Origin: Monodelphis domestica
Lineage: Eukaryota > Chordata > Mammalia > Didelphimorphia > Didelphidae
Direction: 5' to 3'
NCBI RefSeq assembly: GCF_027887165.1
Contig: NC_077235.1
Span: 18,855,383 to 18,919,382 of the forward strand
Length of the DNA: 64,000 bases
Shown: one piece after another, positions 1 through 10,649 of the stretch
How the letters are laid out: the number at the start of each line of letters is the position of its first letter
Position numbering within the stretch: the stretch's first letter is position 1
Translations under genes and position numbers: made by a program
The notes under the pieces: model-generated
What the model was told of the DNA's origin: nothing
Database searches by the model: none
What the model saw: the letters and a program-made list of their open reading frames with translations, nothing else

Positions 1-2344
1 TATGTCAAAGCCACTTTCATTAACTATTTCTCTGCCTCCAAGGATTTCTCCTTGTTTTTTTTCAAGTTCTGTAGGAGAAGGATAGTTATTACCAAGGAGA
101 AGATGGAAAGAATTTGAGGTACAACGCTAAGAAGGCCCAAGAAAAGAGGAGACTTGATCTTCTAAACACAATCTGGAATGAACTGTTGTGATTTGCTATC
201 CTTTTGCCCTTTAGACTGAGAGAGGAAAGGAATTTAAATGAGGGAAAAGAGGAACAGCTGTGTTTTTGTTTTTTATTTTCTGAATAAGATAAATAAAAAT
301 CCAGTAACTGCCTTGTACTATTTAGTTGGGGTCCTGCAAGCATGACTTGCTGTTGTGACCTGATCATTTCTAAATAATTGAGTCTGTTAAAATCAGGGCT
401 TGTCCTAAAGCTCAGTGCGTATAACAATGAGACTTCCCTCCAACAATAAGATCATTTTAAACCAAGTCAGAAATTAAGTAAGGAAAATCATAGAATAATA
501 ACAAAAATTCTCCTGGGTGATATATCAAAATATTAAATAATGCCAAATATGCTAATTGTGTTAAATTCAGAAGCAGAGAACTTTTATTACTTCTTTTAAC
601 AAATAAACAAAAGAAGCCTTTGTTAATTCACATACTCTTCATCCTAAGCATTATACTGATCATTGTCCATAAATCTGGCCTTGCGAAATTGCAATTATAG
701 TCACAGCCATAGCAAAGAATGTCACACATGGAGCATTAGAACCCAACTTCCTGAGCAAGCAGGACAGGAAGATGAATTAGGAGTCACATAGATAAAGAAC
801 TAGCACTTTTCCAGAATGAAAGTACAATAATAAAAGCTAGTTGATTGAAAGTCTAATGGCAAGTTTAAAGTTAAATATTCTGGCCTTAGGCATAGTTCTC
901 ATAACACTAACAGTAACAATCCACAAATGCTCATTTACAAGTTTACAAGCTTAGCCCATAGTTTATGGTCAGAAGAGTATCCCTTTTCAACTAAATAGAG
1001 CCAAACATTGTTGGAACAGAACAGGAATTTCCTCTTATGTACTGTGATGATCATCTTTAATTCAGTACTTTGGGAAACTGTATTCTTCCCCTTAGCTTCT
1101 GATTGGTAGGACTGAGGGAGATGAAGAACTTGAAGGCAGGAACCAGTGTTTTGCTTGAGTCTTATGTCACTTAGCCACCAAACCAAAAGTAGACTTTATG
1201 ATTTATGGGTATTTTAGTGTGCTAAATATGTTTCAGATTTACAGAGGAAGTAAATGCGACCCATGTGTTAAGAATGCATACTCTGAATCCTCACCAACGT
1301 CTTTACATCTTGGAATTCTAAATAATCTGTATCCTTTGGCTCATATTTTTCTCCAGCAGTGATTCAGACACAGAGAACACCTAAATTTAGTTCATTTCTA
1401 TTGCTTTCCTAGAGGTCTTCAGTTCACTTGCAAGGAACTGATCCTTACCAAGGCATGGAACATAGTATACAGGTTTATTATATACAACAAAGAGAACAAA
1501 AAGAATTTATACTCAAGCCCACAGAGAATTCAGAAAACTTTCCATCCTGGTGGAATGCCTTGACACTAACTGGTAGTTTATGCTTGACACTTTAGGAAGC
1601 CGAGTCTCTTCTTCATGGTTACACAACCACTGTAAGTTAAGAGAAAGAAATTAAATTCATGTTTTCCTGACTTGAATTGTTCTCCGATATAAACTGCCTC
1701 TAAAAGAAATACTTGTGGTCAAAGAAATAACTGATGGAAAAGCAATAGCTGTACCAATTCAAGGGCTACCCAGTCTTAGCCTAAGAAAAATTACATCAAA
1801 TTAGAGAATGCATTTCAGCAAGTTTCAGTCTGAAATGTTATTACTCATGAGGAAGAAACCTTATTACTTCTATGAACAGGCCTGCTGTGCTATATTTGCA
1901 TATTTCTCAACAATGATAAGAAAGAAATCCCTATGATATATATTTTTGACAGGTTGACAGTTTGACTGTTGAAACTTGACATTCAACATTTAAAAGGTAA
2001 GTAATTGAAACTGCTTTTACTTTGCCAAACAGGGCTCATAAGTCAGTGTTATGGATTTTCATAGATGTTTGAGAGATGACATTTTCATAAACTTCACTAT
2101 AGAAATGGTTGGAAGAAAAATTCCCTCCCAACTTTCTTAAGGTAAGTGTGTTAACAATGCTTCCCTGAAGACGACATTCCAAGTATCCATAGCACTTTTC
2201 TCTCTATACCATCTATATATGTTGTTTCTAGTTTAATAGCAGATCATCCTTCCACTACCCTTTGATATGAAAGTCTTTAGCAATATTGACCCATGTACTT
2301 CAAATCCTCTGGACAAAATATATAGCAAGCTTTTCATCCTAATA
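1..2344. other. Unassigned non-coding DNA
   Basis: I recognise no gene, RNA or repeat here. The sequence is AT-rich and of mixed composition, and the short open frames (for example on the minus strand at 89-427 and 935-1186) look like chance frames: they have no domain, no coding bias and no neighbouring exon. It is probably intergenic or deep intronic. Confidence 0.6.
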
Positions 2345-2470
2345 TATCATGGGATCCTAGACTGTTAGAGCAGGAAGGGACCTTAGACTTTATCTGGTCC
2401 AACCTCCTCATTTTACTGAGGCCCAGAGAAGTTAAGAAACTTGCCAAATTCCACATAGCTAGGGAATAGA
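2345..2470 (-). repeat. MIR-like SINE fragment
   Basis: The plus strand carries the reverse complement of the MIR/CORE-SINE body: a 'gagcaggaagggacc' block, then 'cattttactgaggcccagagaa', then 'cttgcc' and 'cacatagctag'. These correspond to the 3' region, the 'cctca...tgtaaaatg' core and the 'tagctgtgtgacc' tRNA-related part of MIR read backwards. The copy is diverged, so it is old. Confidence 0.75.
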
Positions 2471-2770
2471 ATAGCTATTTTGACATGCATGTGAACATGA
2501 AATGCTTCAATAGTCTTTACCACTTCAATTTGTTGAATCTGTCTCCAAAAGATGACATGGAGATGTTCTTTTTTTCAGTTCTTTTTTTTTTTTTGAAAAG
2601 CATTTTAGAATCCCTAAAGGAACTCAGAGAAAAAATCAAGAGAAAGCCCAATGGACTTGATCTCCCCCTTCTGAGGACACTAGCTATTTGATTCACAATC
2701 AGTTAACATATGAATCAGTCTGGTCCTTGAAGTGTTGTTAAATCTCCTTATATGGTGGTTGGCTTTTAGA
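2471..2770. other. Unassigned non-coding DNA
   Basis: About 300 bases between two MIR-like pieces, containing a T-run at 2582-2595. I see no gene or repeat family. A 68-residue open frame at 2485-2691 has no recognisable feature. Confidence 0.5.
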
Positions 2771-2822
2771 GACCCAGAAATCTAGAGCAGAAAGGGACCT
2801 CAGGGTCCATTTTGGCTAACCT
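2771..2822 (-). repeat. Short MIR-like SINE fragment
   Basis: The block 'tctagagcagaaagggacc' with 'cagggtccat' repeats the start of the copy at 2345 ('gagcaggaagggacc'). It is the 3' portion of the same MIR-like SINE on the minus strand. Only about 50 bases are recognisable. Confidence 0.5.
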
Positions 2823-2990
2823 ACTCCCCCCCTTTTCTCCAATCACCAATAATATGAGCAATAATAGAATTTTGACAAACCAAGAGGCAAACAAACTCTT
2901 GCTTGGAATTATTTTGCCGGTGTCAGATATTTTAAAAATGGCTCAGGCCTTCATAGTCAAGGCATCTTTTTTGACATTTCAGCCAATGTG

Positions 2991-3110
2991 GAGGCAGCAT
3001 GATTCTGCAGGAAAGGCATTGGATTAAGAGTCAGAGAACTTACATTTAAACTTTGGCTCTGACACTCACCATTTTGCAGCTTTGGGGAAATTCCTTTTCT
3101 AGAGGCATTC
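2991..3110 (+). repeat. MIR SINE fragment
   Basis: 'aaaggcattggattaagag', 'tcagagaactt', 'tttggctctgacac' and 'gggaaattcc' follow, in order, the MIR 5' half (a tRNA-derived head with 'ggattcagagtc...ctggctctgccac...gggcaagtc'). It is diverged. Confidence 0.7.
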
Positions 3111-3154
3111 AGTATATGTCCTATGATAAAAATTTCTGCTTAAGGCATTGTGCG

Positions 3155-3460
3155 GAAGAGTAAAGTAACAGTGGACACAGTCTCTTCCTTCAAATAACAT
3201 ATATTCTACTGAAAGGACCTAACATGTGCACAGTTAAGTAAATGTAAGCCAGTTTAAGGGAGGAGAGAAGACTAGCAAACAGGTAGAATCAAAGAAGGCT
3301 TGCCAAAGGAAGTGGCACCTGAGTTGAGCTTTGAAGATACCAATTAAAAGAGGCAGCAGTATGACAGATGACCTGTGAGAAGGCACCAAGGCAGAAGTAG
3401 GACTGTCAAGTATGAGGAATCATTGGTAGGCCACACTAGCTGAAGCAGAGTATGAGAAAG
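3155..3460 (-). repeat. L2 LINE 3' region
   Basis: Blocks 'gaaggcttgccaaaggaagtgg', 'tgagttgagctttgaag', 'aaggcaccaaggcag' and 'ggccacactagctg' match, in order, the reverse complement of the L2 3' region. That region encodes the C-terminal end of the L2 protein and is often seen in mammals as 'gaaggcc...tgagctgagacctgaagg'. Old and heavily substituted. Confidence 0.6.
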
Positions 3461-3899
3461 AAAGAAAGATTAAACAAACGAGCCTAGAAACATAGTCTGA
3501 AAGCAAGTTCCTTTCCTTTTTCAATCATTTACTTTGGAAAAGACTAGATCTGAGGTCCTATGAGATCCCTTGGCTAGATCAGTTAAACACTCTCATATGG
3601 AAAACCTTTGGTGGTAGGACTGTGGTTTTCTTCTGATAATTACTACTGAATCTACTCTTTTTGTTTCCATTACTGCCAATACCATTTATAACCACTCAGA
3701 ACAATCAAATGCATTACTCAAGTAATGCTTCTGCCTATTTGCGTTAATTTACTATAAAATTAGTGTTAGAGGCGATTCCTGAGAAAAGGATATTCATTAT
3801 CTTTGCAGATTTTTACTAAGAAGCCCACTTACTTATAGAAAACAATGTTTTATTGATGGGCAGTTATTTTGTCTGAGACAGAATTAAATTTAAGAATTT
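3461..3899. other. Unassigned non-coding DNA
   Basis: About 440 bases with no recognised gene or repeat. A short 'atctgaggtcctatgagatccc' segment near 3549 recalls the MIR-like SINE 3' end but is too short to call. Confidence 0.45.
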
Positions 3900-4005
3900 A
3901 ATAGTATTTCATAAGTGTCCATTGTGGCCAGATACTGTGTTAGGTGCTGAGGATGCAGCAACAACAAAAAAAAATAGTCCCTGCTCTCAAGAAGCTTACA
4001 TTTTT
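3900..4005 (-). repeat. L2 3' end
   Basis: 'gccagatactgtgttaggtgctgaggat', then an A-run, then 'agtccctgctctcaagaagctta' is the reverse complement of the L2 3' terminus ('taagctcc...gcaggg...agtgcctggc'). A complement to the L2 piece at 3155-3460; possibly the same old insertion broken by later sequence. Confidence 0.6.
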
Positions 4006-4334
4006 GGGCTAGAAAACACTAGTGTCTTCAAATCACCAAGGAGATTGAAACTCTGGAGAGAAGTGCAACTAGCTGGGCAAACTCCACCCCTTCCCAACTC
4101 TTCCCTCCCTCCTCCCCACTGTGAAGACTGGATTTGCCTCCCCCCCTTCCCTTCACCACTTGCTATCTTTACCCTCTAGAGAATTTCCCCAGGAACTTCA
4201 CCTGAACAAATATCCCTTCTCATCTTGAGGTATTACTGGAAGAGAATCCATGGACCAGAGTGGGAGGAAGGAGAAGAGAAGCTATGCAGACCTATGCAGA
4301 CCTTTCTCTCTATGCAGAGAAAAGAAGACTTTAA

Positions 4335-4468
4335 TTCTATAGCGTAGAGCCAGAAGACTTTGGTTTGAATTCTAGATTGTAACCTGGGATAAGTCACTGC
4401 CTTGTTCTGGGTGCCAACACTGGAGCTAGGTGGTCCATGAGCCCCTTCCTGTCTCTAACTCCTTATTT
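4335..4468 (+). repeat. MIR SINE fragment
   Basis: 'gtagagccagaagactttgg', 'aatictag'-like 'aattctag', 'gggataagtcactgcc' and 'ggtccatgagccccttcc' follow the MIR order from tRNA-like head to 3' end. Weak and diverged. Confidence 0.5.
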
Positions 4469-4620
4469 CCTTCAACACTCTCCTGGGAATGGGGAACAAT
4501 CAAAGCATAAAATAAAATAGATTCTTCCAGAAAGAAATCACATTTGATTGGGGACAAGCAGAGTACACACAGATACGTATTATTGTAAAAATTATTATAT
4601 ACAGCATTATTTAGGACAGT

Positions 4621-4776
4621 ATCTGTTGTTTCGAAGAGTGATAAGGGGTAGGCAATGGGGGTTAAGTGACTTGCCTAGGGTCACACAGCTGGGAAGTGTC
4701 TGAGGCCAGATTTGAACACAGGACCTCCCATCTCTGAACCTGACTCTCAATCCACTGAGCTACCCAGCTTCCCCCT
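4621..4776 (-). mobile_element. Marsupial tRNA-derived SINE, 3'-shortened
   Basis: The plus strand shows the reverse complement of the common marsupial SINE: 'taggcaatgggggttaag', 'tgacttgcctagggtcacac', 'agctgggaag', 'tgtctgaggccagatttgaa' and, at the element's 5' end, 'ctcaatccactgagctaccc'. The same body is seen more completely at 62619-62816. The usual 3' tail ('tattg...aaggtaagggttt') is missing or scrambled on the left. The element's 5' end touches the LINE at 4777 directly. Confidence 0.85.
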
Positions 4777-6156
4777 AAGAGCAGAACCTGAGTCTCTACA
4801 TTGTCTTCATAGACCTGACAAAGGCGTTCGACACAGTGAACAGGGACGCATTGTGGGTGATCTTCAGCAAGCTCGGTTGCCCAGCAAAATTTGTCATACT
4901 GATCCAGCTCTTTCATGTCGACATGACAGGGGAAGTCCTATCTGGTGGAGAGACTTCCAATCGCTTCAACATCTCCAATGGTGTGAAACAAGGCTGTGTC
5001 CTCACTCAGGTACTATTCAATCTATACTTCAACCAAGTATTATGACATGCTGTGATGGATCTAGACCTGGGCGTCTACATCAAATACCGACTGGATGGCT
5101 CACTATTCAACCTTCGCCACCTGACTGCAAAAATAAAGACAACAGAGAGACTCCTCCTGGAAGCTCTCTTTGCAGATGACTGTGCTCTCATGGCCCACCA
5201 AGAAAATCATCTCCAAACCATTGTGGACAGGTTCTCCACTGCAACAAAACTGTTTGGCTTGACAATCAGCCTCATCAAAACAGAGATACTGTTCCAACCT
5301 GCACCAGGGAGGCCAACGAACCAGCCGTGCATTACAATCTGCGGCACGCAGCTTTCTCACGTCAACACTTTCAGGTACCTGGGCAGCACCATCGCCAACG
5401 ACGGGTCCCTAGACCACGGATCAATGCCAGGATCCAAAAGGCCAGCCAGGCACTTGGGCGGCTGTGCTGCAAAGTCCTCCAACACAGAGGTGTAAGCACT
5501 GCGACAAAGCTCAAAGTGTACAGCGCAGTGGTCCTCAGCTCGCTCCTGTACGGTTGCGAGACATGGACACTGTACCGGAAGCACATGAAACAGCTGGAGC
5601 AATTCCACCAACGCTCCCTCCGGTCAGTCATGAGGATCCAATGGCAGGACCGAATCACCAACCAGGAAGTCCTCGACAGAGCCAACTCCACCAGCATCGA
5701 AGTCATGGTCCTCCAAACCCAGCTACGATGGTCTGGACACGTCATCTGCATGGACCCACAGCGAATACCAAGACAGGTATTCTATGGGGAACTGTCAGCT
5801 GGACTCAGGAAACAAGGCCGACCAAAGAAAAGATTCAAGGATCAGCTAAAGTCCAACTTGAAGTGGGCTGGCATTACACCAAAGCAACTAGAACTCGCTA
5901 CCTCTGACAGAAGCAGCTGGTGAACCCACATTCACCATGCCACCACCACCTTTGAAGATGAGCGACGTCGACTTCTTGCTGCTGCGCGTGAACGCCGACA
6001 CCAGGCCACAACCGCACCTCCCATAACGACTGGCGTCCCATGCCCCATGTGCCACAAACTCTGCGCCTCAGCCTTTGGACTCCAAAGCCATATGAGGGTA
6101 CATCAATAGATGATAATGCACAAAGACAATAGTCATTCTTGATCACTGAGAGACTA
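4777..6156 (+). mobile_element. RTE-like non-LTR retrotransposon, 5'-truncated
   Basis: This is the 3' 1.4 kb of a LINE, starting inside the reverse transcriptase and ending shortly after the ORF stop at 6107-6109, followed by a short 3' UTR and a simple repeat. It is clearly more GC- and CpG-rich than the flanks, and the reading is nearly continuous, so it is less decayed than the L2 and L3 pieces. The protein order (RT palm, C-terminal block with 'LLYGCETWTL', then a C2H2 finger) resembles RTE-type LINEs such as BovB in the C-terminal block. The exact clade is my inference; Vingi-like families are an alternative. No endonuclease domain remains. Confidence 0.8.
4779..6109 (+). pseudogene. 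Reverse transcriptase ORF remnant of the RTE-like LINE
   Basis: About 443 codons can be followed. RT motif A reads 'FIDLTKAFDTVN' (from 4806). Motif B reads 'NGVKQGCVLT', and motif C 'FADD' lies at 5169-5180. The C-terminal block 'YGCETWTLY' follows near 5550, then 'ELSAGLRKQGRPKKRFKDQL'. A C-terminal zinc finger of the C-x2-C-x12-H-x3-H type lies at 6041-6103. Three lesions break the frame: a TGA at 5043-5045, a loss of about one base near 5418-5422 (frame change after 'DGSLDH'), and a TGA at 5921-5923. Both TGA codons sit where CGA (Arg) fits the surrounding protein, which is the expected result of CpG decay. The element's protein would copy LINE RNA at the target site; this copy cannot. 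Confidence 0.85.
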
Positions 6157-6189
6157 CTATATATATCTATATCTATATATCTATATCTA

Positions 6190-6220
<31 letters not shown>

Positions 6221-6247
6221 ATATATATATATATATATGTATATATG
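6157..6247. repeat. (TATC)n / (TA)n microsatellite
   Basis: A run of 'tatc' units passing into 'ta' units directly behind the LINE 3' end. RTE-type LINEs commonly end in short tandem repeats, so the array may have grown from the LINE tail. Confidence 0.9.
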
Positions 6248-6547
6248 TTGTTTCTTTGGAATTCACCATTCCCAGGGAGGAAACTATTTCACAATACAGT
6301 TTAGCATATTCTCTGCAATTTATTTTATTAGTGAGTTGCTTAGAGTGCTACATGACTTGCTAGAGAGTATTGGAGTCGGGATTTGAACTTGGATCTGAGT
6401 TGTGAGGCCATCTTCCATGTACTTTTCAAATATCAAATCTACCCAGAACATAGGAAGGAGATAACTTATTGGATAAGCATGACTCTTGTACAAGCAGTAG
6501 TACTTGAACAGAACCCTGAAAGGAGCTAGGAGTATAACATCCTAGGC

Positions 6548-6842
6548 CAGTGATGGTGAACCTTTTTCCCACCCCCCCCAGACCTAATGCCATGTGCTAC
6601 TTCCCCCTTACCCCACACAGGGGAGAGAGAAAGCACACCCATTGCACTGCTGTGCAAGGAGTGGGAAAGTGATGAAAGTTGTCAGGCATCATGGAAAAAG
6701 AAAGGGGAGCAGCTCTGCCAGAGTCCCTCTGACTTTCTAGAAATTAACCCTGGGGGAGGGGGGGGAGAAGAATTGCCATGTGCCCATAGAGAGTGCTCTC
6801 TGTGCCATCTTTGGCACACATGCCATAGATTTGGCATCATTG
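6548..6842. mobile_element. Non-autonomous hAT DNA transposon with target duplication
   Basis: The left end reads 'cagtgatggtgaacctttt'. The right end reads 'gccatagatttggcatcattg', so the two termini are imperfect inverted repeats. The internal right-hand part ('gtgcccatagagagtgctct', 'tgtgccatctttggcacaca') matches the remembered hAT family with 'cagtgatggcgaacct' ends found in several vertebrates. The element is flanked by 8-base duplications, TCCTAGGC at 6540-6547 and GCCTAGGC at 6843-6850, seven of eight identical, as expected for hAT insertion. It has no transposase ORF. Confidence 0.85.
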
Positions 6843-6904
6843 GCCTAGGCCTTACTTACACTGGCTTCACTATAAGATGAAAGAAGATGTGTTGTTTGGA
6901 AAAA

Positions 6905-7063
6905 TAAGCTGGAGAGGGGATCCAGAGGGCTGGAATTTGATCCTAGTTCTGCCATAACCTAACTTTGTGATGGGGAACAATTTCCTCCTTTGACCTTGCT
7001 TTCCGTAACTGCAGAAGCAAGTGATTGAATTAGATAGGATCTGAGGTCCTAGGCTACTCTACC
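6905..7063 (+). repeat. MIR SINE
   Basis: 'ggatccagagggctggaatttg', 'tcctagttctgccat', 'tttcctcctttgacc' and, at the end, 'ggatctgaggtcctaggc' follow the MIR head-to-tail order. Diverged. Confidence 0.65.
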
Positions 7064-7450
7064 TTTCTAGGAATCTTCCTGAAATCTGTAAACAGCCCTC
7101 GCCCTTTGGGTTGAGAGCCCTAAAGCAGCTTGAAGACTGAAGAAGGAAAAAATGCTACATGGCTGTGCTCATTTCTCAGGAAGGAAAGACTTTGGTTGTT
7201 GTTCCATTAAACTTCTTTGCCTATTTTTTTATACTTCGAATCTAAAGTGGCTTTGACTCTAAGTATATGGAGTATTCCTAGAGACAGTGAAAGTGAGCGT
7301 GAAGGCAAAAGTGAGCAAGAGACTGTCTGGGTTGGAGTCTGTATTTCAACCTATTTGTTCCAGGGACAAAAAAGAGTATTTCCAAGCCAAGTTAAAAACC
7401 TACCATCCTGGGTATTCCTAAGAATCTGAGAGGATGGCAACCTAGGAAGT
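7064..7450. other. Unassigned non-coding DNA
   Basis: About 390 bases between a MIR and the next SINE pair. I recognise nothing here; the 70-residue open frame at 7217-7429 has no domain. Confidence 0.45.
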
Positions 7451-7890
7451 CCAGCTGTGCTGCTTTGGGAAGAGTGCTGGCCTTGGAGTTAAAAGGCTGA
7501 AGTTCAAGTTCTGGCTCTGATATCTCTTAGCTAGGGCACTCTTGGAAAGTACTTCCCCCTCTTGGCATCCCAGTGGCACAATACATAGAGTGCTGGGCCT
7601 GGAGTCTCAAAGACTAGAGATCAAATCTAGTTTTAGACATTTGCTAGCTGTGTGATTGTGGACAAGCCACTTTAACCTCTGTCTGTCTCAGGTAAATTTG
7701 TAAAACAGGAATAACAACACCATCTACCTTGCAGGTTTGTTTTGAGGATCAAACAAGGTAATATTTGTAAAGCACTTAGCACAGTGCCTAGCATATAGTA
7801 GGTGCTATATAAATTTTGTTCTAATTATTACCTCTTTTTAAGCCTCAGTTTCCCTGTCTATTAAATGAATGGGATGGGCTTTGCATACCT
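7451..7890 (+). repeat. MIR split by a younger SINE
   Basis: The 5' half (7451-7563) has 'gggaagagtgctggccttgg' and 'aagttctggctctgatatc'. The expected continuation ('aagcctcagtttccctgtct...aaatgaatggg') appears only after 7836. The two halves are separated by a second complete SINE, so this is an insertion of one SINE into another. Confidence 0.75.
7564..7830 (+). mobile_element. MIR/THER-type CORE-SINE, nearly complete, nested in a MIR
   Basis: It runs from 'gcatcccagtggcacaatac' and 'agagtgctgggcctggagtc' through 'tgctagctgtgtgattgtgg' and 'caagccactttaacc' to the 3' end 'agcacagtgcctagcatata' and 'gtaggtgctatataaat'. The sequence CCTCTT occurs at both edges (7558-7563 and 7831-7836) as a short target duplication. 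Name from memory; a THER1-like element is my best guess. Confidence 0.75.
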
Positions 7891-10649
7891 TCCCTCATAG
7901 AATAGAGCAATATGAGTTTTTGTTGCTGGTTTGAGAGGTGCCAAAAAATCTACCAACTAAAGTTTTCCCCACTGACCCACTGTACTGCCTGAAATTCCAC
8001 TAATATGTTTTCTTTCCTTTGGATTAAGTTGCTGACAATCTTTGTTTGCTTCAGTTGATCTACTTTTTCATTGATGAGGAAGTCCTTTCTCTTATACAGA
8101 TATTGAGTCCTCATTCTGTGTGAGTCTTGTCTGTACCTTCTGATAAATCCTCTATAAATAATCTGCCTCATATATTAGAGGCCTTCCTCTGATTTGGGGA
8201 ACATTTTGTGCATACAAGTGAGATGCTGTGGCTTTTTGGCTTTTATCTTTCTTGTTACCTGATCACTTAATCATTTTTTCCAAATATATGTGCCCTGGAT
8301 GAAATATTTTATCACCTTTTGAATTGAAGTCATCTTTAGTAATATACTGCAATCTACTTCTGCTTTTTACTGCCTTTTGGCTCATTTGCAACTTGTAGTT
8401 TTCTGAGATTATTGTATTCTATTAATTTCAGCCATATAATATAGCTGGTAGAGAATTGGCTTGATGACAAACTGTCGTCTGTTGACCCAGGACTAGATGA
8501 ACCAAATTCTGAGTTCTTCACCAATTTTGTTGCATGGTGATCTCTCACCTCAGCCACAGAAACTCTCAAAGACCATCTGAGTCACAAGAGTCACAAGAGG
8601 GGAGGACCCACAATGGGAACAACTCAAGAAACCCTGGAATTCAGATCCTTGAAGAAGTCTCTAAGAAATAGTGCTTGCTTTTGTTCAGATCCTATATTTT
8701 GAAGTCAATAACCTGGTTAAGTAGTGAGTTTGGAGTCCCTCCCTACAATTGAAGAGAATGTCTTTTCATCTTTATCATCTCTTCTAATTGAGTGATTTTG
8801 ACCTTTGCTCTAGCCAGCTGATGATCTGACTACACAGAGGTAACCATATTCATTCTGTTATGATATAATCAGTTTCAGTTTTTGCAATGTTCTTTGGTGT
8901 TCCCTTCATATTGCACCCTCTGTCTCTTACTGAAGGAAGAATTCATGTTGAACAAATGTGCATCCTTTGGCCTTTAAACCTATTTTCCAACATTGTTTTT
9001 GCTGTTCTCACTGGTGCTAACCTTTGAATTGAAATAACCAAATATTAAGGCAGTTTATAAGATTGTGAAATTTTTCAAAATTTCTCTGTTTCATCTTGTT
9101 TAGTCAATGTAGGTATATAGCTACATCTCTCTTCATTGTGTTCTCTTTGCTTAGGGTCAGAGGAGCTTTTCCATCTCTTCTCAAAACAGACATGGACAAC
9201 TTAGGGTCACCTTTATACCAGGATCAGTTATCAGTGTGAAACTTTTGTAGAGGAATTCTCAGTTACTAATCACAGTGTTAACTATTGCCTCCTCATAAGG
9301 GGTATTTGGCTTTGAAATGAAGAAACAGAATCTTAGTGGGAATTTATCAAATTTTCTTTTGGAAATTTTCTTTACTGTGAGAATGAAAATATTGATGTAT
9401 TATACAGACAGGAAGAAATGTTTTTAGAGTATGGGCTACTTTCTGGGGAAGGGGGTATAAGGTTCAGAGTGTTGCACTTGAACGAAATGAAGAAATTCTG
9501 GAGACTTTAGGGGCAGGATGAGGGCAGGTACTAGGCATCCAAGGAGGAGAAAATGAGGAGGAAATGCTCTGGCTCCAAACATAGAGGAAGTAGAGTATGG
9601 GAAGTTCTATCTTACTCCTTCTTTGTTCTGGGGGAAATTGCCCAGTCACTACTGTTGTCTACACAGAGATGGTTCTGAGATATAGTCAGGAGAAAGGAGG
9701 AAAAATCAGGAAGGATCCATCACTTATATATGTTGCCAGAAATCTAGAATTCTTTTCTAGTTGTTACTCTGTGATCCTTATACATCCAACAACAAAATGT
9801 CTTAGGAATTCTCTGATGTATTTGGACATGAATTTCTGAAAGTAGGAACTGATTCTCTCATACAAAATATTTTATTCTTTATTTTGGTAATGAAGCCATC
9901 CATCATTCTCTTTATTGCCCTCTTCTCCTTTCTATCCTATCTCCACATCTTACATTTAATCTTATTGTACATAAAAATAGGGAAAAGCAACAAAATTTTG
10001 ACCCAAAGAATTGGGCATCTAAGAAAAACATTTTCCCATACCTGGCAAACCTCTGAGGATCAGCTCAAGAATGGCATGTAGGCGCCTTTGACCTATTATA
10101 CAACACCCAGGTCACTGAGGGTGTCCCGATGAAGACCTGCCCAGGTCATCTACTTCAGCAGCAACTCTTGTCGGACTACTTTTCTAACAAACCTAAATAA
10201 CACAGTCTAAAGACACTGAGGTACTCAACTTGATGAAAATGTGGTCACGTGTCTCTTAGACAATGCAGTTCATCACGAAGGTAATTTCAGCTTCAACCCC
10301 TCCTTTCAAACCTAAATCCCTCAACCTGAGAAATAATGATCCCACTTAAACCCACACGTAAATTAGAGTATAAAACTTCATGCATGGTTGTGTACTGAGC
10401 AAGTCCATTCTATTAACTTAACTCCTCCTTTTCTATTCAGTAGAAAATTGTTTAAGGCTGCCTTTCCCCAACTAATTTGATTCTGGAAAATGTATTGATA
10501 GTCTGTACGATGCTGGTCTATAGGGCCATAGATTGAAGGAGAAATTGGTTTTGAAGCTAAGTCAAAGGACTCAAGTGTACTTTTATACAGGAAAAACATC
10601 ACATATGAACAACATATGGATAATATTTTAGTTAATATTTTAAAAGATA
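7891..10649. other. Long unassigned stretch
   Basis: About 2.8 kb in which I cannot name a family. Minus-strand open frames at 7950-8171, 8354-8569 and 9464-9649 show no domain that I recognise. The part from about 8150 to 9400 has an even composition with scattered short frames, which would fit a very old repeat, but I cannot place it. A patch at 10080-10345 keeps several CpGs in an otherwise CpG-poor setting. Confidence 0.4.

Noticed and set aside
4621..4776. tRNA-like sequence with A/B-box-like parts
   Set aside because: It is the head of a tRNA-derived SINE, followed by SINE body sequence; the other copies here show the same head. Not a tRNA gene.
4712..5179. 155-codon plus-strand frame and other long frames over 4662-6146 on both strands
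   Set aside because: They are shadow frames of the RTE-like LINE: the true frame carries the RT motifs and the zinc finger. Some also run into the SINE.
6157..6247. Regular repeat units that might suggest an array of biological function
   Set aside because: Four-base and two-base units without spacers: a microsatellite, not a CRISPR or satellite array.
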